Assembly (NCBI RefSeq): GCF_000801295.1
Contig: NZ_AP012978.1
Span: 1 to 64,000, forward strand
Length of the DNA: 64,000 bases
DNA from: an endosymbiont of unidentified scaly snail isolate Monju
GTDB lineage: Bacteria > Pseudomonadota > Gammaproteobacteria > Chromatiales > Chromatiaceae
Reading direction: 5' to 3'
Shown: positions 1 through 11,650 of the stretch, in pieces
How the letters are laid out: each line of letters starts with the position of its first letter
How positions within the stretch are numbered: position 1 is the stretch's first letter
The notes under the pieces: model-generated
Database searches by the model: none
The model's input: only the letters and a program-made list of their open reading frames with translations
Told to the model about the DNA's origin: nothing
Translations under genes and position numbers: made by a program

Positions 1-61
1 AAGTAGGTGCTCACTCCTTCTTGTACGGTTCAACAACCTGTATCACGCACCAGACGCTACC

Positions 62-70
62 TGTGGATAA
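62..70 (-). promoter_or_regulatory. DnaA box upstream of dnaA
   Basis: TGTGGATAA is the exact complement of the consensus DnaA box TTATCCACA. It lies about 120 bp before the dnaA start, where gammaproteobacteria commonly carry oriC or dnaA autoregulatory boxes. Only one perfect box is visible in the 189 bp available, and the window edge cuts off the rest of the rpmH-side intergenic region. Confidence 0.7.
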
Positions 71-189
71 CTCAGGCTTCTGGCGCTAGAATCGGACACC
101 GTTCAGACCCATGCCATGGGCTGTTTCCATCACGACAAGACGACCGGCGGCACGCCCGACCGGACGCGCGAACAGGCACGCTTCGGATC

Positions 190-1566
190 TTGACCATCGA
201 TACCTGGAACAATCTTCTGGAACGGCTGAGCAGGGACATCCCCGAACAGCAGTTCAACACCTGGATCCGCCCCTTGCAATGCGTGCAACAGGATGGCAAG
301 TTGCGCTTGATGGCACCCAATGCCTTCGTGCTCGACTGGGTACGCAAGCACTACCTGGCACAGCTGCAGGCCCATCTTGACGAGCTGAGCAACGGCGAGC
401 CGATGGAGATACACCTGGAAATCGGCAGCGCACCCAGGCAAACCCCGATCGTTGCCGGTTCGGTACGAGAGACACCACGACCAGGCTCCGGCGGCGCGAC
501 GGGCGCGCGCACTCCCCCAAGGGAACGCCCGTTAGACGACGATCTGCCGACCACCAACCGCGACTTCACCTTCGACACCTTCGTCGAGGGCAAGTCCAAC
601 CAGCTCGCACGCACCGCGGGTATCCAGGTGGGCGAGAACCCGGGTCGCATGTACAACCCCCTGTTCATCTACGGCGGGGTCGGCCTCGGCAAGACCCACC
701 TGATGCACGCGGTCGGCAATCTGATCAAGCAGAACGACCCATCCGCACGTGTGCTCTACATGCACTCGGAAGGCTTCGTGGCCGAGATGGTCAAGGCCTT
801 GCAACACGGCACCATCGAGCAGTTCAAGCGGCGCATGCGCGGGGTCAATGCGTTGCTGATCGACGACGTGCAGTTCTTTGCCGGCAAGGAGCGTTCGCAG
901 GAAGAGTTCTTCCATACCTTCAACGCCCTGTTCGAGACCCGCCAGCAGATCGTGCTTACCAGCGACCGCTTTCCCAAGGAAGTCGATGGCTTGGAAGACC
1001 GTCTCAAATCACGCTTTGGTTGCGGATTGACGGTGCACATAGAACCCCCCGACCTGGAAACCCGGGTCGCCATCCTGATGAGCAAGTCGCAGCAGCTGTT
1101 CGATACGGAGCTGCCCAGCGAGGTGGCCTTCTTCATTGGCAAGCACGTGCGCTCCAACATCCGTGAACTGGAAGGTGCGCTGCGGCGCATCAACGCCAAT
1201 GCCCAGTTCACGGGGCAATCCATCACCCTGGACTTCGCGCGCGAGGCCCTGCGCGACATGATCGACGCCCAGGCACGCATGGTGACGCTGGAGAACATTC
1301 AGAAAACGGTGGCGGAATACTTCAAGATCCGGGTATCCGACCTGCTCTCGAGCAAACGCAGTCGGACCATCGCCCGGCCGCGCCAGATCGCCATGGCACT
1401 GGCCAAGGAACTGACCAACCACAGCCTGCCCGAGATCGGTGAGGCCTTCGGGGGTCGCGATCACACCACAGTGTTGTACGCTACCCGCAAGGTGGCCGAA
1501 TTACGCGAGTCGGATGTGCATGTGGCCGAAGACTACAACAACCTGTTGAGAACCCTGAGCAGTTGA
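190..1566 (+). CDS. dnaA: chromosomal replication initiator DnaA
   Basis: DnaA binds DnaA boxes, melts oriC and loads DnaB. The 458-residue product shows the N-terminal helicase-loading domain, a variable linker (about residues 85-120), an AAA+ core with Walker [10 protein letters not shown] and Walker [10 protein letters not shown], and the C-terminal box-binding helix-turn-helix signature [15 protein letters not shown]. The frame is open upstream to position 7, but homology to DnaA N-termini ([12 protein letters not shown], then TWIRPLQ) begins at a TTG at 190. I chose that start; no strong Shine-Dalgarno is visible. It is first in the dnaA-dnaN-recF-gyrB cluster. Confidence 0.97.
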   Translation: MTIDTWNNLLERLSRDIPEQQFNTWIRPLQCVQQDGKLRLMAPNAFVLDWVRKHYLAQLQAHLDELSNGEPMEIHLEIGSAPRQTPIVAGSVRETPRPGSGGATGARTPPRERPLDDDLPTTNRDFTFDTFVEGKSNQLARTAGIQVGENPGRMYNPLFIYGGVGLGKTHLMHAVGNLIKQNDPSARVLYMHSEGFVAEMVKALQHGTIEQFKRRMRGVNALLIDDVQFFAGKERSQEEFFHTFNALFETRQQIVLTSDRFPKEVDGLEDRLKSRFGCGLTVHIEPPDLETRVAILMSKSQQLFDTELPSEVAFFIGKHVRSNIRELEGALRRINANAQFTGQSITLDFAREALRDMIDAQARMVTLENIQKTVAEYFKIRVSDLLSSKRSRTIARPRQIAMALAKELTNHSLPEIGEAFGGRDHTTVLYATRKVAELRESDVHVAEDYNNLLRTLSS

Positions 1567-1794
1567 TGGGGACAAAACCGAGAGTGGCGCGACATGGAGT
1601 CACCGAAGCGATTTATCCACAGGCCGCCAACAGGAGAAAAGGGCTTCCATACCGAATTGACTGACAAGGCAAATCGATGGCAAAGTACCGTCCTGAAAGG
1701 AATTTTTTTTGAAGCCAGGACTTATCCCCTGTGCTAATCACAATAATAAGTGAATTAAATAAAAACTTTATTTATAGATAGCGGAGCGTCGGAC
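1567..1794. other. dnaA-dnaN intergenic region with DnaA box and AT-rich tract
   Basis: This 228 bp gap has a perfect DnaA box, TTATCCACA, at 1613-1621 and a weak one (TTATCCCCT) at 1722-1730. An AT-rich tract at about 1735-1782, unusual in this GC-rich sequence, follows just before dnaN. A box plus an AT-rich stretch resembles a DNA unwinding element; Pseudomonas has origin-like sequences on both sides of dnaA. The tract also probably holds the dnaN promoter. Calling it an origin is inference. Confidence 0.5.
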
Positions 1795-2895
1795 ATGAAG
1801 ATCAACGCCAACAGAGACGAGCTGCTCGGTCCCCTGCTGAAGGTCGGCAGCGTGGTCGAAAGACGCCAGACCCTGCCCATCCTGGCCAATGTGCTGATCT
1901 CGGCCGCACCTGGACGACTACAGTTCACAGCCACTGATCTCGAGGTGGAACTGACCACCTCGGCGAACGCAGACATGGACGGGGAGATGGAATTCACCCT
2001 GCCGGCGCGCAAGCTGATCGATATTTGCAAGGCGCTGCCCGAGGGGGCGGCAGTGACCCTGGAAGTCGAGGGCGACAAGGCCACACTGCGCTCCGGTCGT
2101 GGTCGTTTCACCATGGGGATGTTACCCGCGCAGGACTACCCGGCCATCGAACCTGCCGCTGCCAGCGAACAGCTGAACCTGCCAGAATCGGTGCTCAAGC
2201 GGTTGATTGACAAGACCGCCTTTGCCATGGCGCACCAGGATGTGCGCTATTACCTCAACGGCCTGCTGCTCGAGATCACCGCCAACCGGGTGCGTGCAGT
2301 GGCTACCGACGGACACCGGCTGGCCCTCTGCGACGCCGAACTGGACACCGGCGTGGGCGGAGACATTCAGGTCATCCTCCCGCGCAAGGCGGTACTCGAA
2401 CTGGGGCGGCTGTTGAGCGACGACGACGGAGCATTGCAACTGGAGATCAGCAACAGTCATGCGCGGGTACGCTTTGGCGATACGATCTTTACCACCAAGC
2501 TGATCGACGGACGCTTCCCCGACTATGAACGGGTGATGCCCTCGGGCGATACCCAGGAACTACTGGCCGATCGCGATGGTCTGCGCCAGTCGCTGACCCG
2601 GACTTCGATCCTTTCCAACGAAAAATACCGCGGCATCCGTTTTCGCCTGGCACCGGGATTGTTGCACCTCCAGGCACACAACCCCGAACAGGACGAGGCC
2701 GAAGAGGAGCTGGAGATCGACTATCAGGGCAACGAAATCACCATCGGTTTCAATGTGGGTTATCTGCTCGATGTGCTCAACGTGCTGGATACGGATCAGG
2801 TGAGCATGTCGCTGGTCGATTCCAACTCGAGCACGCTGATGACGCTTGCCGGCTCCACGGAGTGCCGTTACGTGGTCATGCCCATGCGGCTGTAG
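1795..2895 (+). CDS. dnaN: DNA polymerase III sliding clamp, beta subunit
   Basis: The beta clamp encircles DNA and tethers polymerase III and repair partners. The product is 366 residues, the same as the usual family length, and runs without interruption from MKINANRDELLGPLL to the conserved C-terminus YVVMPMRL that forms the partner-binding pocket. Three repeated clamp folds of about 120 residues are expected from the family. It lies 228 bp after dnaA and is followed by a clear intrinsic terminator before recF, so recF may need its own promoter or read-through. Confidence 0.98.
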   Translation: MKINANRDELLGPLLKVGSVVERRQTLPILANVLISAAPGRLQFTATDLEVELTTSANADMDGEMEFTLPARKLIDICKALPEGAAVTLEVEGDKATLRSGRGRFTMGMLPAQDYPAIEPAAASEQLNLPESVLKRLIDKTAFAMAHQDVRYYLNGLLLEITANRVRAVATDGHRLALCDAELDTGVGGDIQVILPRKAVLELGRLLSDDDGALQLEISNSHARVRFGDTIFTTKLIDGRFPDYERVMPSGDTQELLADRDGLRQSLTRTSILSNEKYRGIRFRLAPGLLHLQAHNPEQDEAEEELEIDYQGNEITIGFNVGYLLDVLNVLDTDQVSMSLVDSNSSTLMTLAGSTECRYVVMPMRL

Positions 2896-2930
2896 AGCGG
2901 CCTGGGCAAGAACATTGCCATTGAAAGAAT

Positions 2931-2954
2931 AAAGGGGCGTTCAGCCCCTTTTTT
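2931..2954 (+). terminator. intrinsic terminator after dnaN
   Basis: An 8-bp stem AAAGGGGC / GCCCCTTT with a GTTCA loop is followed by a T-run at 2949-2954. It sits between the dnaN stop and the recF start, so it probably ends or attenuates the dnaN transcript. Confidence 0.85.
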
Positions 2955-2968
2955 CTATACTGCGCGTC

Positions 2969-4039
2969 ATGTTTTCGGAACTCTCGATAAGGGACCTGCG
3001 CATCATTCGTGATCTGCGGCTTGCATTTTCTCCGGGTATCAACCTGGTGATCGGGCCGAACGGTGCCGGCAAGACCTCGGTTATAGAGGCGTTGTACCTG
3101 CTTTCCGTCGGGCGGTCGTTCAGGCACCGGGAGCCGGCACCGCTGATCCGCGAAGGAGCCGAGGCGGCACAAGTGTTCGCGCGTTTCCAAGACCCGGGTG
3201 GGGTGCCGCATGCGCTGGGCATGCGTCGTGAACGTCAACAGCTGGTGGTTCGGCTCGATGGGCGCTCCAGCGTGCGACGCTCGGAGGTGCTGCGCTTGCT
3301 CCCGGTGCAGTTCATCGGCCCAGACCCTCAGCAAATGGTTCAGGGACCGCCCGAGTATCGCAGGCAGGTGCTCGATACCGGATTGTTCCACGTGGAACCG
3401 GAGTACCTCTCGTTGATGCAGCGCTACAGCCGGGCGTTGCAACAACGTAATGCCGCCTTGCGACAGGGCGGTGTACTGGCCCCACAGTGGGATCACGCGC
3501 TGGGGGAAGCAGGTACCGCCATCGATACCATCCGGCGTTCCTATGTCGAGCGCGTGATTACCGGGACTGAGGCCCGGCTTGCGGATTGGAAGCTGAATTT
3601 GTCCGTGAGTTTTCACTATCGGTCCGGATGGCGTGCGGGATTTTCGTTGCAGGAGAGTCTCGAGGCCCATCGCGAGATCGACGCTCGCCAAGGCTACATG
3701 GGTGTCGGTCCCCATCGGGCGGACCTCGTCATCGACACCAATGCCGGGCGGGGAGGCAAGGTCTTGTCGCGGGGGCAGCTGAAAATGCTGGTGGCAGCGT
3801 TAATGATCGCTCAGGCGGAGATTCACCGGGAGCGGCTGGGCCGGGCGCCTGTCCTGCTTTTCGATGATCTCCCGGCAGAACTGGACCGCGCCAACCGCGA
3901 CAAGCTCCTCGCTGGATTGGGCAGTGTCTATCCGCAAATGGTGGTCACATCTTTGGAACTCGATGGCTTGGGGGCCCTCGACGAGGCCAGGGTGTTTCAC
4001 GTGGAACAGGGGGTGCTGTCCAGGCCCGCGGTCGGTTGA
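2969..4039 (+). CDS. recF: DNA replication and repair protein RecF
   Basis: RecF is an SMC-like ATPase that, with RecO and RecR, loads RecA at ssDNA gaps. The 356-residue product has Walker A GPNGAGKTSVIEAL near residue 30, the ABC-type signature SRGQLKMLVAALM near residue 270, and Walker B VLLFDDLPAELD near residue 300. Length and motif order match the family. It lies between dnaN and gyrB, the normal order. The dnaN terminator is only 14 bp upstream, so a promoter may lie within or around that hairpin. Confidence 0.97.
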   Translation: MFSELSIRDLRIIRDLRLAFSPGINLVIGPNGAGKTSVIEALYLLSVGRSFRHREPAPLIREGAEAAQVFARFQDPGGVPHALGMRRERQQLVVRLDGRSSVRRSEVLRLLPVQFIGPDPQQMVQGPPEYRRQVLDTGLFHVEPEYLSLMQRYSRALQQRNAALRQGGVLAPQWDHALGEAGTAIDTIRRSYVERVITGTEARLADWKLNLSVSFHYRSGWRAGFSLQESLEAHREIDARQGYMGVGPHRADLVIDTNAGRGGKVLSRGQLKMLVAALMIAQAEIHRERLGRAPVLLFDDLPAELDRANRDKLLAGLGSVYPQMVVTSLELDGLGALDEARVFHVEQGVLSRPAVG

Positions 4040-4049
4040 GGCTTTCATG

Positions 4050-4055
4050 TATAAT
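4050..4055 (+). promoter_or_regulatory. candidate gyrB -10 element
   Basis: A perfect TATAAT lies between the recF stop and the gyrB ATG, 32 bp upstream of that start. No good -35 hexamer is visible at 16-18 bp, so this is a tentative sigma-70 promoter for gyrB. Confidence 0.45.
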
Positions 4056-4057
4056 GA

Positions 4058-6508
<2,451 letters not shown>

Positions 6509-6752
6509 CCCGAATATTTCACCGGCCGAACAAGGCTCCACCTCCAAGAGGTTGAATGATCGGACAAAAATGGCAAAAAAGAGGCCAATCCTTTGTCCCC
6601 CCGCGTTGTTCTATCCCGATTCCGGCGGGTTCTCGCTCACTGTGGCTTGGTTTTCACTCAAGCGATAGCTTGGGCTATCGCTTTCGTACCAAACCGGTGC
6701 CACAGCGGCTGCGAATTCCGCCGGCCATCGGGATGCCGGTGAAACATCCGGG
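6509..6752 (+). repeat. palindromic dispersed repeat, copy 1
   Basis: This 244 bp element has inverted ends: CCCGAATATTTCACCGG at 6509-6525 and CCGGTGAAACATCCGGG at 6736-6752 (15 of 17 pair). Inside is a hairpin AGCGATAGC (6661-6669) / GCTATCGCT (6674-6682), flanked by longer imperfect arms, so nearly the whole unit can fold back on itself. It begins immediately after the gyrB TAG. CTAG occurs on both sides (6505-6508 and 6753-6756), like a 4-bp target duplication. Copies 2-4 are at 14996, 62949 (inverted) and 13547. Short in-frame ORFs cross it but carry no start or RBS logic, so I treat it as non-coding and MITE-like. Confidence 0.85.
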
Positions 6753-6760
6753 CTAGTCCG

Positions 6761-6816
6761 AAGGCCGGTGAGCCCCACCGGCCTTATCCCCAGAGTTATC
6801 CCCAGAGTTATCCACA
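6761..6816 (+). promoter_or_regulatory. hairpin plus triple DnaA-box array
   Basis: A perfect 10-bp stem (AAGGCCGGTG 6761-6770 / CACCGGCCTT 6776-6785) is followed by three head-to-tail DnaA boxes at exact 12-bp spacing: TTATCCCCA 6784-6792, TTATCCCCA 6796-6804 and TTATCCACA 6808-6816. The last is consensus and the others differ at one base. The first box overlaps the foot of the hairpin. Possible roles are part of the origin, a DnaA-titration site, or control of neighbouring genes. The hairpin lacks a T-run, so it is a weak terminator candidate for gyrB. Confidence 0.7.
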
Positions 6817-6916
6817 GTTCGTTCCACAAGCCAGCGTCGGGTCAGCCTGGTGTACCCGTGCTGTTGCGCGACGGATGAAAATTACCGGAGAGTATCGAAA
6901 GTGAGTGATCGCATCG

Positions 6917-7642
6917 CTATCGAGGTAATTGCGAAGGGAGTTTTTCTACCTCGCCTTCGATCCAATCCTCGACCTCGGCGATGATCTGCTGGGCCTTCTT
7001 GCCGGTACTGGCGATGGGCGCGCCGACACGCACCTCGATGGTGCCGGGGTACTTTTTCACACCCCGTCGTTTCCAGTAGACACCGGCATTGTGCGCCACC
7101 GGCACCACCGGATAGCCGGACTTCTCGGCGAGGATGGCGCCGCCGATACCGTACCGGCGCCGCTCGCCCGGTGCGGTGCGGGTGCCCTCGGGGAAGATCA
7201 CCACGACGCGACCGTCGTCCAGAGCTCGCTTGCCCTCCTTGACCACCTGCAGCACGGCCTTGCGCCCGGCCTTGCGGTCGATGGGGATGGCGCGGCAGAA
7301 ACCCAGGGCCCAGCCGAAGAAGGGGATTTTCAGCAGCTCCTGTTTCAGCACCCAGGACTGGTGCGGCGCCAGCAGACCGCGCAGGGCGATCGTCTCCCAG
7401 GTGGATTGGTGCTTGGCCATGAGAATGGCGCCACCCTGGGGCAGGTGCTCCGCGCCCTCGATGTGGACACGCAGGCAGCAGATCCAGCGTTGCAGGCTGA
7501 TGTTGAGCCGGCCCCAGTGTGTGGCCACCCGGTCGCTGAAGCGGGTACCGAGGAAACGGCCCAGTATCGCGATAGTCAGGCCGTGGCTGACCACGGTCAG
7601 CGACATGAGCACGAAATAGATCAGGGAACGTGACAGGATCAT
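6917..7642 (-). CDS. plsC: 1-acyl-sn-glycerol-3-phosphate acyltransferase
   Basis: This enzyme acylates lysophosphatidic acid to phosphatidic acid at the inner membrane. The 241-residue product has an N-terminal hydrophobic segment (about residues 5-30), motif I KHQSTWET near residue 78 (H-x4-E instead of the commoner H-x4-D, as in some family members), and motif III FPEGTRT near residue 150. It overlaps gmhB upstream by 4 bp and is last in a minus-strand run glyQ-glyS-mazG-like-gmhB-plsC. The gmhB-plsC pairing is common in gammaproteobacteria. Confidence 0.9.
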   Translation of the reverse strand: MILSRSLIYFVLMSLTVVSHGLTIAILGRFLGTRFSDRVATHWGRLNISLQRWICCLRVHIEGAEHLPQGGAILMAKHQSTWETIALRGLLAPHQSWVLKQELLKIPFFGWALGFCRAIPIDRKAGRKAVLQVVKEGKRALDDGRVVVIFPEGTRTAPGERRRYGIGGAILAEKSGYPVVPVAHNAGVYWKRRGVKKYPGTIEVRVGAPIASTGKKAQQIIAEVEDWIEGEVEKLPSQLPR

Positions 7643-8172
7643 CGTTGTGTGAGTATCCAGGAAACGGCATGATCGAGGTCGTCGAAGGCCGGGACCTCGG
7701 GATAATCTGCCCGAGTCGCTATCCCGTGGCCTGTGAGCACCAGCAGCGGCATGGCGTTCGCGGCGCGAGCCGCCTCGATATCGGCGGTGTCGTCGCCGAT
7801 CACCGTGACCGTCTCGAGCGGGGTGTCCAGCCGATCTGCGATCTCGCGCAACATCCCGGTACCGGGCTTGCGGCAGTCACAGTTGCTCGCCTCGGTATGT
7901 GGACAGGTGAGCAGGGCGTCCAGGTGCCCGCCGACGCGTGCCAGACCCTCGGCCAGGCGCGCGTGAATGGCGTTCAGTGTCTCGATGTTCAAGCGTCCCT
8001 CGCCAAGGGCCGGCTGGTTGGTCGTCAGCGCTACCCGATAGCCGGCGTGGTTGAGTCGGGAGACGGCCTCCAGGCTGCCGGGAATGATGCACAGCCCGCT
8101 GACCGACAGCAGGCCGCCGGCGACAGGCTCCAGCAAGACGCCATCACGACCCAGGATGATCAGTGGCTGCAT
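7639..8172 (-). CDS. gmhB: GmhB-like heptose bisphosphatase, nucleophile missing
   Basis: GmhB removes the C7 phosphate of D-glycero-D-manno-heptose 1,7-bisphosphate for LPS core synthesis. The 177-residue HAD protein keeps the zinc loop CPHTEASNCDCRKP near residue 90 and the late acidic motif VIGDDTADIEAA near residue 124. Motif I, normally LDRDG, reads LGRDG at residues 8-12: the first Asp, the phosphate-accepting nucleophile, is Gly (codon GGT, one base from GAT). Motif II is also unusual (TNQPALGEG rather than TNQSG). The locus is the expected one beside plsC and glyS, so I infer an ortholog that has lost or changed activity. Confidence 0.8.
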   Translation of the reverse strand: MQPLIILGRDGVLLEPVAGGLLSVSGLCIIPGSLEAVSRLNHAGYRVALTTNQPALGEGRLNIETLNAIHARLAEGLARVGGHLDALLTCPHTEASNCDCRKPGTGMLREIADRLDTPLETVTVIGDDTADIEAARAANAMPLLVLTGHGIATRADYPEVPAFDDLDHAVSWILTQR

Positions 8173-8181
8173 GGCTGTCGT

Positions 8182-8526
8182 TCACTCCATGTCGCGAAAC
8201 TCGGAGACGCGAATACGCCCGTTGACCATGCGTGACTCGCGCTGCATCAGCTTGTCCATCTTCTCCCAGAAGGCCTGCTTGAGATCGAAGTCGGCCGCGA
8301 TGCCGGTGCCCATCAGCAGGATCAGAAGGTCGGCGACCTCCTCGGCCAGGGCCGCAGTGCTCTTGCCCTTGGTCACGCAACTGGAGATCTCGCCCAGTTC
8401 CTCGGCCATCAAGGCCACCCGGTAGCCGAGTTCCTCGCCCCCGGTGTTGCGGAAATCATGCTTGTCGTGAAACGCCTGTACGGCCGCCAGCATGGCGTCC
8501 CAGGAATCGCGATCCATCGTGTTCAT
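8182..8526 (-). CDS. MazG-like nucleotide pyrophosphohydrolase
   Basis: This 114-residue all-alpha protein has the acidic pattern of MazG/iMazG NTP pyrophosphatases: EELGE near residue 43, then EEVADLLILLMG near residue 62, the usual E-x2-E ... E-x2-D magnesium ligands. Such enzymes hydrolyse NTPs or dNTPs to the monophosphate; the substrate cannot be read from sequence. The ATG overlaps the glyS stop as ATGA, so it is translationally coupled to glyS. A second ATG three codons in is an alternative start. It lies between glyS and gmhB. Confidence 0.75.
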   Translation of the reverse strand: MNTMDRDSWDAMLAAVQAFHDKHDFRNTGGEELGYRVALMAEELGEISSCVTKGKSTAALAEEVADLLILLMGTGIAADFDLKQAFWEKMDKLMQRESRMVNGRIRVSEFRDME

Positions 8527-10610
8527 GCGGATTCGCCTCCACCGGCCTGCAAGCGCCCGATGTCGGCCACCTGGAGGAACAATTCCCGCGCGCGTCGCAA
8601 CAGGGCAAGCCGGTTGTTGCGCACCAGCGGGTCTTCGGCCATCACCATCACCTCGTCGAAGAACCGGTCGGTCGGTTCGCGCAGGCGGGCCAGGGTCTCG
8701 AGCTGCTTGATGTAATCGTCGGTGCGCAGGAGCAGGCCGCCTTCGACCGTCTTGATCTCGTCGAGCAGCACCTGTTCCGCCGTTTCTTCGAAGCGCTCGG
8801 GATCGACGGTCCGGGGGATGTTCTCACCGGCCTTTTTCAGGATGTTGCCGATGCGCTTGTTGGCGGCGATCAGGGCCTCGGCCTCGGGCAGTTTCAGGAA
8901 GGCCTGCACCGCCCGGATGCGTTGCTCGATATCGGCCAGGTCCGGCGGCGCCACCGTGATCACGGCCTCGAAGATGTCGGCCGAGACGCCGGCGTCGGCA
9001 TACAGCCGCCGCAGACGGTCGCGCATGAACTGCCATACCGTCTCCACGACGCCATTGTCATCCAGGCGGTCACCGAGTTGCTCCCGGGCCTGATCCAGGA
9101 GCTCCAGTACATTCAATGAAAGTGAATGCTCACGCAAGATGCGCAGGGCGCCGAGTGCGGCACGCCGCAGTGCGTAGGGATCCTTGTCGCCGGTGGGTTT
9201 CATGCCGATGCCGAAGATGCCGACCAGGGTGTCCAGGCGCTCGGCCAGGGCCACCGCGATGCCGGTGCGGGTCTCGGGCAGACGGTCGCCGGAGAAGCGC
9301 GGCATGTAGAACTCGTCCAGCGCATGCGCCAGCTCGGGGTCCTCGCCGTCGCGCAGTGCCTGGTAGCGGCCCATGATGCCCTGCATGTCCGGAAATTCGT
9401 AGACCATCTCGGTCATCAGGTCGCAGCGACTGAGCATGCCGGCGCGCCTTGCCTTCTCGACATCACCTCCGATCTGTTCCGCGATGCGCGCGGCCAGCGC
9501 TGCCACCCGCTCGGACTTCTCGTACATGGAGCCCAGGCGCTTCTCGAACACCACGTCTCTGAGCGAGTCGATGTGATCCTCGAGGCGCTTCTTGCCATCC
9601 TGCTCCCAGAAGAAGCGGGCGTCGGCCAGGCGCGGGCGGATCACCCGTTCGTTGCCGGCACGGACCATCTCGGGCTCGCGGCTTTCGATGTTGGCGATGG
9701 TAATGAAGTGGTTCAGCAAGCGGCCCTCGGCGTCGAACACCGGGAAATACTTCTGGTTGCCCTTCATGGTGCTCACCAGCGCCTCGTGCGGTACCTCGAG
9801 GAAGTCCGCATCGAAGCTGCCGGCAACCGGTACCGGCCACTCGTTGAGCGCGGTCACCTCGTCGAGCAGGGCCTCGTCGATGTCGGCTACCCCGCCGAGT
9901 TTCTTTGCGGTGGCCTCGACCTGCGCACGAATGCGTGAGCGACGATCCGGAAAGTAAGCGATCACTTTTCCCACATTCTCGAGAATGGCGGCATAGTCGG
10001 CCGGGTCATAGAGGGTGATGCCCTCGGGATGATGGAAACGGTGGCCGCGGGTGACGCGGCCGGCCGGGGTATCCAGCAGGGTGCACTCGACCACGGCGTC
10101 ACCATGCAGAAACACCAGCCAGTGTACCGGGCGCACGAACTGGGCCTCGGAGTCGCCCCAGCGCATGCGCTTGGGGATGGGCAGGCGCTCGAGCGCACGC
10201 TCGGCAATCGCCGGCAGCAGCTCGGCCGCGGGCTGGCCGGGCTGGTGCGAACGGAACACCAGCCATTCACCCTTGTCGGTCTCCAGGCGCTCGAGCTGGT
10301 CCACGGTGGTCCCGCAGGAGCGCGCGAAACCCTCGGCGGCCTTGGTGGGCCGGCCCTCGGCATCGAAGGCGGCCTTCACCGCGGGCCCGCGGCGTTCCAC
10401 GTCGCGGTCGGGCTGGCGTTGCTCGAGATCGCGCACCAGCAGCGCCAGGCGGCGGGGCGTGGCATAGGCGATCACTTCGCCGTGTGCCAGTTGTGCCTCG
10501 GACAGGCCGGTCAGGAAACCTTCCTCGAGGGCGCTGGACAGGCGCTTGAGGGCGGTCGGCGGCAGTTCCTCGGTGCCCAGTTCGAACAACAGATCGGCGC
10601 GATCACTCAT
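8523..10610 (-). CDS. glyS: glycine--tRNA ligase beta subunit
   Basis: GlyS is the large subunit of the bacterial alpha2beta2 glycyl-tRNA synthetase and carries tRNA-binding functions. The 695 residues match the proteobacterial beta subunit (about 690). The N-terminus ([12 protein letters not shown]) and the HD-like central region with [18 protein letters not shown] are typical. It overlaps glyQ by 4 bp upstream and the MazG-like gene by 4 bp downstream, so all three are probably co-transcribed. Confidence 0.97.
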   Translation of the reverse strand: MSDRADLLFELGTEELPPTALKRLSSALEEGFLTGLSEAQLAHGEVIAYATPRRLALLVRDLEQRQPDRDVERRGPAVKAAFDAEGRPTKAAEGFARSCGTTVDQLERLETDKGEWLVFRSHQPGQPAAELLPAIAERALERLPIPKRMRWGDSEAQFVRPVHWLVFLHGDAVVECTLLDTPAGRVTRGHRFHHPEGITLYDPADYAAILENVGKVIAYFPDRRSRIRAQVEATAKKLGGVADIDEALLDEVTALNEWPVPVAGSFDADFLEVPHEALVSTMKGNQKYFPVFDAEGRLLNHFITIANIESREPEMVRAGNERVIRPRLADARFFWEQDGKKRLEDHIDSLRDVVFEKRLGSMYEKSERVAALAARIAEQIGGDVEKARRAGMLSRCDLMTEMVYEFPDMQGIMGRYQALRDGEDPELAHALDEFYMPRFSGDRLPETRTGIAVALAERLDTLVGIFGIGMKPTGDKDPYALRRAALGALRILREHSLSLNVLELLDQAREQLGDRLDDNGVVETVWQFMRDRLRRLYADAGVSADIFEAVITVAPPDLADIEQRIRAVQAFLKLPEAEALIAANKRIGNILKKAGENIPRTVDPERFEETAEQVLLDEIKTVEGGLLLRTDDYIKQLETLARLREPTDRFFDEVMVMAEDPLVRNNRLALLRRARELFLQVADIGRLQAGGGESA

Positions 10611-11533
10611 GCGCTGGCCTCCTTCGCTTGACGCTCGCGGAGCATGGGGAAGCCCAGGCGCTCGCGGGCTTCGTAATAGGCCTGGGCCACGGCTCGGGCC
10701 AGGGCGCGTACGCGCAGGATGTAGCGCTGGCGTTCGGTCACCGAGATGGCATGCCGGGCATCCAGCAGGTTGAAGGCGTGTGAGGCCTCGAGCACCCGTT
10801 CATAGACGGGCAGGGGCAGTCCCAGTTCGATCAGGCGTTGCGATGCCTTTTCGCACTGGTCGAACAGGCCGAACAGGAATTCCACGTCGGCGTGTTCGAA
10901 GTTGTAGGCCGATTGTTCGACCTCGTTCTGGTGGAACACGTCGCCATAGGTCACGGTGCCCTGCGGGCCGCGGGTCCAGACCAGGTCGTAGACCGATTCC
11001 ACGCCCTGCAGATACATGGCGATGCGCTCCAGTCCGTAGGTGATCTCGCCGGTCACCGGTCGGCAGTCGAGCCCGCCAACCTGCTGGAAATAGGTGAACT
11101 GGGTGACCTCCATGCCGTTCAGCCAGACCTCCCAGCCCAGGCCCCAGGCGCCCAGGGTGGGCGATTCCCAGTTGTCCTCGACGAAGCGGATGTCGTGCAC
11201 CAGTGGGTCGATGCCCAGCAGTTGCAGCGAACCCAGGTACAGCTCCTGGATGTCCTTGGGTGAGGGCTTCATCACCACCTGGAACTGGTAGTAGTGCTGC
11301 AGGCGGTTGGGATTCTCCCCGTAGCGCCCGTCAGTGGGACGGCGCGACGGCTGTACATAGGCGGCGTTCCACGGCTCGGGACCGATGGAACGCAGGAAGG
11401 TCGCGGTGTGGAAGGTGCCCGCGCCCATCTCCATGTCGTAGGGCTGCAGGATCACGCAGCCCTGATCCGCCCAGTAGCGTTGCAGGGCGAAGATCAGCCC
11501 CTGGAAGGTCGATACGTCCGTATCCTGGCTCAT
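10607..11533 (-). CDS. glyQ: glycine--tRNA ligase alpha subunit
   Basis: GlyQ is the catalytic class II subunit of glycyl-tRNA synthetase. The 308-residue product shows the family core, including the near N-terminal [19 protein letters not shown] and the [19 protein letters not shown] region that contacts ATP. It is the first gene of the minus-strand operon glyQ-glyS-(mazG-like)-gmhB-plsC. It faces the plus-strand PP-loop gene, so the roughly 115 bp between them should hold divergent promoters. Confidence 0.97.
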   Translation of the reverse strand: MSQDTDVSTFQGLIFALQRYWADQGCVILQPYDMEMGAGTFHTATFLRSIGPEPWNAAYVQPSRRPTDGRYGENPNRLQHYYQFQVVMKPSPKDIQELYLGSLQLLGIDPLVHDIRFVEDNWESPTLGAWGLGWEVWLNGMEVTQFTYFQQVGGLDCRPVTGEITYGLERIAMYLQGVESVYDLVWTRGPQGTVTYGDVFHQNEVEQSAYNFEHADVEFLFGLFDQCEKASQRLIELGLPLPVYERVLEASHAFNLLDARHAISVTERQRYILRVRALARAVAQAYYEARERLGFPMLRERQAKEASA

Positions 11534-11613
11534 GTCTGATGTTTCTCCGCCGGCCGGCGCCGGACCCCGGATAAAAACCGGGGATTATACAGCCTCTGTG
11601 TCTGTCCACTCCT

Positions 11614-11619
11614 TATAAT
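11614..11619 (+). promoter_or_regulatory. candidate -10 element of the PP-loop gene
   Basis: TATAAT lies 31 bp before the chosen ATG at 11651, in the divergent gap to glyQ. No clear -35 is visible. Confidence 0.4.
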
Positions 11620-11650
11620 GTCCCGTTTCACGACATCGACAGGCATCTCC

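Noticed and set aside
6556-6756. Short peptide shared by repeat copies 1 and 3 (about 50 similar codons)
   Set aside because: Similarity follows from DNA identity; copies 2 and 4 do not keep the frame and no RBS is present.
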